Source: Gp6-AA40 sp035492455 (GTDB taxonomy: Bacteria > Acidobacteriota > Vicinamibacteria > Vicinamibacterales > UBA2999). From it: a stretch of 64,000 nt of DNA. A program made the translations under genes and the position numbers. Numbering within the stretch: the first letter of the stretch is position 1; each line of letters starts with the position of its first letter. The stretch is from contig DATJJE010000041.1 in assembly GCA_035492455.1 (NCBI GenBank), positions 40,930 to 104,929 of the forward strand. Direction: 5' to 3'. Below are positions 41,624-49,967 of the stretch, piece after piece. A model generated the notes under the pieces. That model made no database searches, was not told the DNA's origin, and saw only the letters and a list, made by a program, of their open reading frames with translations.

Positions 41624-42379
41624 TTACGCCTGGTTGCGATCGCGACGCCGTAAGCGACGCGAGCCGATGGCGAGACCGGTGCCGAGGAGCAGCAGGCTTG
41701 CAGGTTCCGGCACAACCGATTGTCCGCCCGGACCGCTCGAGCTGGTGCCGCAAGGTGAATCGCCGCTGAATCCTCCCGATGCTGTCGACTGGCTCGAGCC
41801 GTTGCCGCCTCCCACCATGCCGGTGCAACCAGACGCCAGCGGGTTGGCGATATTCACGGCCAAGTCGCTATTTGATCCGCCGTTTTGCGCACCTCCCTCG
41901 GTGGTTTCGACGTCGCCCAACGTGACGCCGTGAATGGTGAAGCTGAACGTCGACGGATCCCCCACGCATCCATTCGGAGCAGGGGTGCAGGCGAAACCGT
42001 ACCGGAACGTGCCGGCGCCATCCTCATGCAGAGGACCAAACAGCAGATTCCAGCCAGGGATGCCCGGCGTATATGCGAAGGCGGCCGCGGTCAAGCCGAG
42101 CGGAGCATTGAACCCAAACGCATCCAGTCCGTTCGATTCATGGAATGTCAGGCCAGGAGCCAACGCAATGTCCACTGTGACGTCGGTGCCAACCTGTGTA
42201 AGCGTGACGGTGCCCGCGGTGCTGCCGGCGGGCAGACAGTTGCAGAAAATCTGGTTCAGAGTGAACGCGTCGGCTGAAGCCTTCGGCACAGCAGCAAACC
42301 CGATCATCCAGACCATTGCCGCTCCAATCAGTGCGTGACGGAGCAGCGGCCTTCCGGTCTTCAGCGACGATACGGTCAT
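41624..42379 (-). CDS. PEP-CTERM sorted exported protein
   Basis: About 251 residues. A signal peptide (RHALIGAAMVWMIGFAAVPKASA) is followed by a beta-rich body with Cys pairs (IFCNCLPAG, ACTPAPNGC) and a Gly/Ser-rich region. The C-terminal sorting signal is VVPEPASLLLLGTGLAIG followed by a basic tail. Such proteins are cleaved by an exosortase and usually go out with exopolysaccharide. No exosortase gene is in this window. ATG 42379 is supported by GGGAGG nine bases upstream; longer frames have no signal peptide at the start. It stands alone between two hairpin-bearing gaps. Confidence 0.88.
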   Translation of the reverse strand: MTVSSLKTGRPLLRHALIGAAMVWMIGFAAVPKASADAFTLNQIFCNCLPAGSTAGTVTLTQVGTDVTVDIALAPGLTFHESNGLDAFGFNAPLGLTAAAFAYTPGIPGWNLLFGPLHEDGAGTFRYGFACTPAPNGCVGDPSTFSFTIHGVTLGDVETTEGGAQNGGSNSDLAVNIANPLASGCTGMVGGGNGSSQSTASGGFSGDSPCGTSSSGPGGQSVVPEPASLLLLGTGLAIGSRRLRRRDRNQA

Positions 42380-42617
42380 CAAAAAATCCTCCCGCGAACA
42401 AGTCATGTCGCGTCGCATCACGGGGAGGCAAGATGTGAGCCATAGCGCACAACACCACGAAACGTTCGCAGCGTCCTGCAAGACGATTTCTCACGTCCGA
42501 TGAAATCGCCGCGGAAGGAGTCTTTTGTTTGGAGGGGCGACGCTGCCTCTCAGAATATCTGAGGCCGCGCCGGCGCTGAGACCGGGCGAGCGGGATTATT
42601 GAATAAGATTCTCATAA
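42380..42617. promoter_or_regulatory. Regulatory gap between the PEP-CTERM gene and the nucleoside operon
   Basis: A 238-base gap between divergent genes. It holds the palindrome CTCAGA-ATA-TCTGAG at 42549-42563, a possible operator about 55 bases before the salvage operon. The AT-rich word at 42593-42611 is just before ATG 42618. No gene is seen in it. Confidence 0.5.
42593..42611. repeat. Intergenic word GGATTATTGAATAAGATTC, copy 2
   Basis: Near-identical to 41495-41512. Here it sits six bases before the first gene of the nucleoside operon, where it overlaps the place expected for a -10 box or a 5' leader. Confidence 0.5.
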
Positions 42618-43922
42618 ATGCGCACCGTAGACGTGATCGCGAAAAAGCGAGATGGAGGCGCGCTCTCGCGCGAAGAGATCGATTTCTTCATCAGCGGCGT
42701 CACGCGCGGCACACTTCCCGACTATCAGGCGTCGGCGCTGCTGATGGCCATTACGCTGCGCGGCATGACGATCGAAGAGACGTCATGGCTCACCGACTCG
42801 ATGGTGAATTCCGGCGGTCGCGTAGACCTCTCCGACATCCCCGGTGTGAAAGTGGGCAAACACAGCACCGGCGGCGTCGGCGACAAGATATCCATCATCC
42901 TGGCGCCGCTTGCGGCTGCCTGCGGCGTCGTCATGCCGAAGATGTCGGGCCGCGGCCTTGGACACACCGGCGGCACGCTCGACAAGCTGGAGTCGATTCC
43001 CGGATATCGCGTTGATCTCGGCATCGACGAGTTCAAGTCAGTGCTCAGAGATGTCGGTACCAGCATCATCGGTCAATCCGCAACGCTCGCGCCGGCGGAC
43101 AAGAAGCTCTATGCCCTTCGTGATGTCACTGCGACCATCGGCAGCATTCCGCTCATTTCGGCCTCGGTGATGAGCAAGAAGCTGGCTGAGGGGAGTGATG
43201 TCGTGGTGCTCGACGTCAAGTGCGGCGACGGCGCGTTCATGAAGAAAGAGGACGATGCGCGCGCGCTCGCGGCATCGATGGTCGCGATCGGGACGCGGGC
43301 CGGCGTGCGGACGGAAGCATTCATCACGGACATGGAACAGCCGCTCGGCCGCGCGATTGGCAACTCGCTGGAAGTGATCGAATGCATCGAAACGCTGAAG
43401 GGACACGGCCCCGACGATCTGAACACCGTCGTGAAGCGGTTTGCGTCTCGAGTGCTCATGCTTGCGGGTCGTGAGCAGGATGAACAGAACGCCCTTTGCC
43501 GCGTTGAAGCCGCGCTCTCATCGGGGAAGGCGCTCGAGACATTCGGCCGGATGATCGAGCGGCAAGGCGGCAATCGGCGGGTAGTCGACGAGTACGCCTT
43601 GCTGCCGTCCGTCTCGCAGCGCGAGTACTACCGCGCAGCGCGCGACGGGTACGTCACGCGAATGAAGGCCGAAGGGATCGGCCTGGCGACACATCTTCTT
43701 GGCGCCGGCCGGACCAAGGTCGGCGAACCGATCGACCATGCGGTGGGCATCATGATCCAGGCCAAACCCGGCGCGCGAGTTGAGCGCGGCGAGCCCATTA
43801 TCGAAATCCATCACCGCGACGGCCGCGGTGTGAACGCCGCGCTGGCCCTCTGCAGTGATGCGATCGCCATCGGTGACGAAGCGCCGCCGCATCGACCGGC
43901 CATTCTCGGAGAAGTGCGATGA
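42618..43922 (+). CDS. deoA: Pyrimidine-nucleoside (thymidine) phosphorylase
   Basis: A 434-residue enzyme. The family signature KMSGRGLGHTGGTLDKLESI and the phosphate-binding KHSTGGVGDK are both present, and the alpha/beta plus C-terminal PYNP domain layout is complete. It splits thymidine, deoxyuridine or uridine with phosphate to give the base and (deoxy)ribose-1-phosphate. It heads the nucleoside uptake and salvage operon, overlapping the binding-protein gene by ATGA. Length and motif fit either DeoA or the broader Pdp type; specificity is not resolved. Confidence 0.94.
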   Translation: MRTVDVIAKKRDGGALSREEIDFFISGVTRGTLPDYQASALLMAITLRGMTIEETSWLTDSMVNSGGRVDLSDIPGVKVGKHSTGGVGDKISIILAPLAAACGVVMPKMSGRGLGHTGGTLDKLESIPGYRVDLGIDEFKSVLRDVGTSIIGQSATLAPADKKLYALRDVTATIGSIPLISASVMSKKLAEGSDVVVLDVKCGDGAFMKKEDDARALAASMVAIGTRAGVRTEAFITDMEQPLGRAIGNSLEVIECIETLKGHGPDDLNTVVKRFASRVLMLAGREQDEQNALCRVEAALSSGKALETFGRMIERQGGNRRVVDEYALLPSVSQREYYRAARDGYVTRMKAEGIGLATHLLGAGRTKVGEPIDHAVGIMIQAKPGARVERGEPIIEIHHRDGRGVNAALALCSDAIAIGDEAPPHRPAILGEVR

Positions 43923-45043
43923 CGACCACGTACGAGCCACGAGGGCACGGGTACCTGCGCGTCTCCGTGGTTTGTGGCTGTATGTTGATGGCGTGCGCCG
44001 CCACATCGGCGTGCCAGCGCGCCCGCTATGCGCAGGACGACACGTCGAAGATTCACGTCGGCATCGTGTTCGACATCGGCGGCAAAGACGATCGCTCCTT
44101 CAACGCCGCTGCGTGGGCCGGCGTGAAATGCGCGGAAACCGGCATGCTTCCCGACGGGAAGACGAGCTGTGGCAAACCACCACTCGGCATCGTTCTGAGG
44201 GACGTCGAGCCCGGCACCCCGAACTCCATCGAGCCCGCGATGCGGGCTTTCGCGGAACGCGGCTACGACCTGGTGATCGGCGTCGGGTTCGCCCAGGCCC
44301 CTATCATGCAGGTCGTCGCGCGCGACTATCCGAACATTCGCTTCGCGATCATCGATGGGGTCGTGCTCCAGGACGACGGCAAAACGCCGATGCCGAACGT
44401 GGCGGGACTGCTGTTCAAGGAGCACGAAGGTTCATACCTGGTGGGGATGATCGCGGCCAAGACATCGCGCACCGGCACCGTCGGCTTCGTCGGCGGGATG
44501 GACATTCCGCTGATTCGCCGTTTCGAGAAGGGATACGAAGAGGGCGCGAAGGCGGTGAACCCGCGCATCCACGTGCTGCAGAATTACGTCGGCGTGACCG
44601 ATGCCGCATGGAACAATCCGGGCAAGGGGAAAGAGCTGTCGCTTGCGCAGATGGACAAAGGTGCGGATGTCATCTTCGCCGCCGCTGGCAATTCCGGGCT
44701 CGGCGCGTTTGATGCTGTCGAGCAGGCGGGCGTGCAGAACGGCCGCGCGACTCACTACGTGATTGGCGTCGATTCGAATCAGAACGGCGTCAAGCCCGGA
44801 TTCGTGCTGACGAGCATGGTCAAACGGGTGGACAACGCCGTCTACGACATCGTCAAGGAGGTCGTCGACGGGAAGTTCAAGGGTGGCTTCCACGTGTTCG
44901 GCCTCGAGAGCGAAGGCGTCGGCTACGTCATCGATCAGTACAATCGCAACCTCGTGCCGTCAGACGCGATTCGGGAGGTCGAGGAAGCGAAGAAGAAGAT
45001 CATCGCCGGAGAAATCAAGGTGACGGACGCGATGGCGCAATGA
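43919..45043 (+). CDS. BMP-family nucleoside-binding lipoprotein
   Basis: A 374-residue protein. A signal peptide with lipobox-like Cys (LMACAATSAC, about residues 24-33) is followed by a type 1 periplasmic binding fold: VGIVFDIGGKDDRSFNAAAW, then GVGFAQAPIMQ and FKEHEGSYLVGMIAA. The motif set belongs to the Bmp/PnrA/Med family, which binds purine or other nucleosides. It overlaps the genes on both sides by four bases and supplies the ABC transporter encoded next. Confidence 0.92.
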   Translation: MTTTYEPRGHGYLRVSVVCGCMLMACAATSACQRARYAQDDTSKIHVGIVFDIGGKDDRSFNAAAWAGVKCAETGMLPDGKTSCGKPPLGIVLRDVEPGTPNSIEPAMRAFAERGYDLVIGVGFAQAPIMQVVARDYPNIRFAIIDGVVLQDDGKTPMPNVAGLLFKEHEGSYLVGMIAAKTSRTGTVGFVGGMDIPLIRRFEKGYEEGAKAVNPRIHVLQNYVGVTDAAWNNPGKGKELSLAQMDKGADVIFAAAGNSGLGAFDAVEQAGVQNGRATHYVIGVDSNQNGVKPGFVLTSMVKRVDNAVYDIVKEVVDGKFKGGFHVFGLESEGVGYVIDQYNRNLVPSDAIREVEEAKKKIIAGEIKVTDAMAQ

Positions 45044-46557
45044 AGCTCGAGCTGCGCGACATCAGCAAGCGCTTCGGCGACGTCCTGGCGAACGATCACC
45101 TCAACATCACCATCCCCTCCGGAACCATCCACGCGATCGTCGGCGAAAACGGCGCCGGCAAATCGACGGCCATGCGCATTGCGTACGGCTTCTATCGTGC
45201 CGACAGCGGCGACATCCTCGTTGACGATCAGGTACGCGACATTCGCGCGCCGCTCGATGCGATCGCACTCGGCATCGGCATGGTGCACCAGCATTTCATG
45301 CTCGTGCGCCCGATGACCGTCACCGAGAACATCGTGCTCGGTGCGGAGCCCGGCTCCGCGCTGTCGCTGGACGTGAAGCAGGCGGCGGCGAGCATTCGCG
45401 CACTGTCGGCGGAATTCAGGCTGGCCGTCGATGCGGACGCCGTGGTGGAGGATCTTTCCGTCGGTCAGCAGCAGCGCGTCGAGCTGCTGAAGGCGCTCTA
45501 TCGTCGTGCCGAGCTGCTCATTCTCGACGAGCCCACCGCAGTGCTCACGCCGCAGGAGGTCGAGGAGTTCTTCAGCATCCTCCGGCGGATGCGCGAGCAG
45601 GGGAAGACAGTCGTCATCATCACGCACAAGCTGTCGGAGGTCCTTGCCATTTCCGACAACGTGACGGTGATGCGCGACGGTCGGGTCGTCGGCAACCTGA
45701 AAACCTGCGAGACGAGCGCGACGGAGTTGGCCCGGTTGATGGTCGGGCGGGATGTATTGCTGCGAGTGCAGAAGGTACCAGCCAAACCTGGTGACGCCGT
45801 GCTGAGCGTACGCGATCTGTCGATTACGACGTCCGCTGGCAGCCGGCGATTGGATAAGGTGTCGTTCGACGTGCATGCGGGCGAAATCGTCGGCGTCGCC
45901 GGCGTCGAAGGGAATGGGCAGACGGAGCTGATTGAGGTGCTGGCCGGCCTGCTTGCCGAATCACAGATCACCGGTTCCGTTACGTTCAACGGCCGCGACA
46001 TCCATCAGTTCGATACGCGCCGCCGCCGCGAAATTGGCATCGCGCACGTTCCGGAAGACAGGCATCGCCGCGGCCTGCTGCTGGAATTCAGTCTCTCGGA
46101 AAACGTCATCCTCGGCGTGCACTACCGCCCCCCTGCGGCCCGCGGAATTGCGTCGGCGCTTCTCGACGAACAGGCCATTCGGCGACGCGCGGAGCTTGTC
46201 ATTCGCGAGTTCGACGTACGTCCACCGAATCCAGCGCTGCCGGCGCGTGCGTTATCGGGCGGCAACCAGCAGAAGCTGATCATCGGCCGCGAGTTCGAGC
46301 TGCCACCGACTCTTCTCCTTATCTCGCAGCCTACACGCGGTGTGGACATCGGTGCGATTGAGTTCATCCACCGCAAGATTGTCGCCCTTCGCGATTCCGG
46401 CTGTGCGGTGCTGCTCGTGTCTGCGGAGTTGGAAGAAGTCACCGCGCTTTCCGATCGCCTTCTCGTACTGCACAACGGCCGCATCGCCGGCGAAGTCGAT
46501 CCGGCGCAGACGTCGCACGAACAGGTCGGCCTTCTCATGACGGGCGGCCACGCGTGA
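45040..46557 (+). CDS. Nucleoside ABC transporter ATPase (two-domain)
   Basis: A 505-residue protein with two ABC domains. The first has Walker A VGENGAGKST, signature LSVGQQQRVELL and Walker B LLILDEPTAVL. The second has the degenerate Walker A GVEGNGQTEL and signature SGGNQQKLIIG, as is normal for the RbsA/NupA-like group. It powers the two permeases encoded next. It is coupled to both neighbours by ATGA/GTGA-type overlaps. Confidence 0.94.
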   Translation: MKLELRDISKRFGDVLANDHLNITIPSGTIHAIVGENGAGKSTAMRIAYGFYRADSGDILVDDQVRDIRAPLDAIALGIGMVHQHFMLVRPMTVTENIVLGAEPGSALSLDVKQAAASIRALSAEFRLAVDADAVVEDLSVGQQQRVELLKALYRRAELLILDEPTAVLTPQEVEEFFSILRRMREQGKTVVIITHKLSEVLAISDNVTVMRDGRVVGNLKTCETSATELARLMVGRDVLLRVQKVPAKPGDAVLSVRDLSITTSAGSRRLDKVSFDVHAGEIVGVAGVEGNGQTELIEVLAGLLAESQITGSVTFNGRDIHQFDTRRRREIGIAHVPEDRHRRGLLLEFSLSENVILGVHYRPPAARGIASALLDEQAIRRRAELVIREFDVRPPNPALPARALSGGNQQKLIIGREFELPPTLLLISQPTRGVDIGAIEFIHRKIVALRDSGCAVLLVSAELEEVTALSDRLLVLHNGRIAGEVDPAQTSHEQVGLLMTGGHA

Positions 46558-47614
46558 AGCTCTTGCGCGAGCTTCGGTTTCCATTGCTCGCCGTCCTGTG
46601 TGCCTTCGCGGTCGGCGCTATTGTCGTGTTGCTCATCGGCGACAACCCAGTCGAGACGTTTGCGCTGCTGCTCGGCAGCGCGTTTTCGTGGCCCGACGGC
46701 ATCGGCTACACATTGTTTTTTGCGACGCCGCTGATCTTCACCGGCCTCGCCGTGGCAGTGGCGCTGCGAGGAGGGTTGCTGAATATCGGCGCCGAAGGAC
46801 AGCTCTATGTCGCGGCGTTCGCGACAGCGTGGGTCGGCATCACGTTCACTGGTCTCCCGTCAGTGATGCTCGTGCCACTGTGCTGCCTGGCCGGTATCGC
46901 TGCCGGCGCGGGATGGGCAGCAATTCCGGGTGTGCTCAAGGCGCGCTTCGGATCGCATGAAGTGATCAACACGATCATGTTGAACTTCATTGCGGTAGCG
47001 CTCGTCGGGTATCTGACGCAGTACCACTACCGGCTTCCCGGCGACCCGATCATGGAGACCGCGCCGATCAGCGGCGCTGCCCATATTCCGCGGCTGGGGA
47101 CGTTTGTTCCAGGCCTGCCAACCCGCATTCCGCTCAACGTCGCCTTTCTGCTCGCGCTCATCGCCTGCTGGCTCGTCTACGTCCTGCTGTGGAGGACGAG
47201 ATGGGGCTACGAGATTCGCGCCACCGGACAGAACCCCGCTGCGGCGGAATATGGCGGCATATCGATCCGGAAGGAAATCGTTTTGACCATGGCGATTTCG
47301 GGAGCGCTTGCGGGCATGGTCGGCATCAACGAGGTACTCGGCTACCGTTACCGGTATTACGACGGTTTTTCCGACAATTACGGTTTTACCGGAATCGCGG
47401 TCGCGCTGCTCGGCCGCAATCATCCGGTCGGCGTAATCGCCGCGGCGTTCCTCTTTGCCGTGCTGCAGCGCGGCGGTGTGCCCGTTGACGCGTTTACGCA
47501 GCGGGTCTCCAAAGACATCGTTCTGATCCTGCAGGCGCTCGTCATCCTGTTCGTCGCGGCCGAGACCTTGTTCCGACCAGGCGGCAGGCCGCAGGGGGCT
47601 CGAACCAAGATCTG

Positions 47615-47615
<1 letters not shown>
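46554..47615 (+). CDS. Nucleoside ABC transporter permease 1
   Basis: A 353-residue polytopic protein of the BPD_transp_2 type, with about nine to ten membrane segments. GGLLNIGAEGQLYVAAF, LKARFGSHEVINTIMLNF and the EAA-like region IRATGQNPAAAEYGGIS are typical of NupP/YufP. It pairs with the following permease. It starts with GTG overlapping the ATPase stop and ends overlapping the next start by one base. Confidence 0.92.
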
Positions 47616-48516
<901 letters not shown>

Positions 48517-48520
<4 letters not shown>

Positions 48521-49344
48521 GTCATCTCTCGACGTGGGACCGGGTGGAGGAGGCCGTCGCCCACATTCGCACTCGCTGCCCGACGTTGCCCGAGACGGCA
48601 ATCGTTCTCGGGTCCGGCCTCGGCGACTTCGCCGACACGCTGCTCGACGCGATTGCGATGCCGTATGCCGATCTTCCGCACTGGCCGCCCTCTCGGGTCA
48701 TTGGACATGCCGGTCGGTTGGTCATCGGCACCGTTGCGGGGAAGCGAATCGCAGTGCTGTCGGGTCGCGTGCATTTCTATGAGGGACACGATCTCGCGAG
48801 CGTCGTGTTTGGAACGCGCGTCATGGGGCGCCTTGGCGTGCGGCGGGTGATCCTCACCAATGCAGCCGGCGGCATCAACACGGCGTTTGCCGAGGGCGCT
48901 CTGATGATCATCGACGATCACATCAACATGCTCGGGAGTAATCCGCTCATCGGTGCAAACGACGATCGGTTCGGCGTGCGGTTTCCGGACATGACAGAGG
49001 TTTATTCGAAACGTCTGCGCCACCTGGCCGACGAGGCGGCGGCGGCGAAAGGCATCACCGTGTCGCATGGCGTCTACGTCGCCGTGCATGGGCCCAGCTA
49101 CGAAACGCCGGCGGAGATTCGCTTTTATCGCCAGATAGGCGCCGACGCGATCGGCATGTCCACCGTACCCGAAGCGATCGCGGCGCGGCACATGGGACTG
49201 GAGGTGCTGGGCATATCGTGCATCTCGAACGCCGCCGCCGGAATCCTGCCGCAGCCGATCGTGCACGACGAGGTCATTGCCACCATGCAACGTATTCGCA
49301 GCTCGTTCGTCGCGCTGCTCGAGGGGATCATTGAGCGCATCTGA
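48517..49344 (+). CDS. Purine nucleoside phosphorylase (trimeric class)
   Basis: A 275-residue enzyme of the PNP class II family. The phosphate loop is ETAIVLGSGLGDFADTL, followed by SGRVHFYEGHD, then TNAAGGINTAFAEG, and the family signature around GPSYETPAEIRFYRQIGADAIGMSTVPE. It splits purine nucleosides to base and ribose-1-phosphate. The GTG start overlaps the permease stop. Its 3' end overlaps the cytidine deaminase start by 14 bases. Confidence 0.94.
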
Positions 49345-49792
49345 CGCAGACCGGGATCCGGGATCCCGGATTCGAGATCCGAAAGCCGCAGATCTTATCG
49401 CTGCGGCGCGCGCCGCACGCGAACATGCGTATGCGGATTTTTCGCACTTCAAGGTCGGCGCGGCCCTGGAAACGGCGGACGGCACTATCGTCACCGGCTG
49501 CAACATCGAGAACGCGACCTACGGCCTGACCGTCTGCGCCGAGCGTGTTGCGCTGTGGAAGGCGCTGTCGGAAGGCCATCGCACATTCCGTCGCATTGCT
49601 GTCGTGGCACCGCCCGAGGCCCCCACGCCGCCATGCGGCGCCTGCCGTCAGCTGTTGTGGGAATTCGCAGGTGATGTGGAGGTCATCCTGGCGAATCTGG
49701 ATGGCGAAACGGATCGACATCGCATGGCCGAATTGCTGCCTCAACCTTTCGACGCGCGCCTTCTCAACTGGGAGGACGACAGGAGACGATGA
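49331..49792 (+). CDS. cdd: Cytidine deaminase
   Basis: About 153 residues. The catalytic motif is CNIENATYGLTVCAER, with Cys-Ala-Glu as zinc ligand and proton shuttle. The second zinc motif PPCGACRQ is intact. It turns cytidine and deoxycytidine into uridine and deoxyuridine, feeding the phosphorylase at the head of the operon. TTG 49331 with GAGGGG just upstream is the best start; an ATG far upstream would lie deep inside the phosphorylase gene. Residues 5-15 (RDPGSRIRDP) come from a small GGATCC-rich direct/inverted repeat and look like an added N-terminus. Confidence 0.9.
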   Translation: MSASDADRDPGSRIRDPKAADLIAAARAAREHAYADFSHFKVGAALETADGTIVTGCNIENATYGLTVCAERVALWKALSEGHRTFRRIAVVAPPEAPTPPCGACRQLLWEFAGDVEVILANLDGETDRHRMAELLPQPFDARLLNWEDDRRR

Positions 49793-49863
49793 TCGCCTGG
49801 ACTCGGCCACGTGTTCACTTCGACCCTCCAAGCAACGCGAGACATCCTGATCGCGCGAATGCG

Positions 49864-49886
49864 CTGCGTCTGCGTCTGCGTCTGCG
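49864..49886. repeat. Short tandem GCGTCT repeat
   Basis: Three exact copies of GCGTCT followed by a degenerate one, in the gap after cdd. A simple slippage tract with no evident function. Confidence 0.6.
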
Positions 49887-49893
49887 GCTGATC

Positions 49894-49911
49894 GCCTGTG
49901 TTCGCACAGGC
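49894..49911. terminator. UUCG-capped hairpin after cdd
   Basis: A 7-bp stem GCCTGTG/CACAGGC closed by a TTCG tetraloop, about 100 bases after cdd and 57 bases beyond the stop of the convergent membrane-protein gene. A stable fold with no T-run; a likely 3'-end structure for either transcript. Confidence 0.45.
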
Positions 49912-49967
49912 CAACCTTCATAGATGACCGCTCATGCCACTGATGTCCCTCGCCATGACAGGACACA

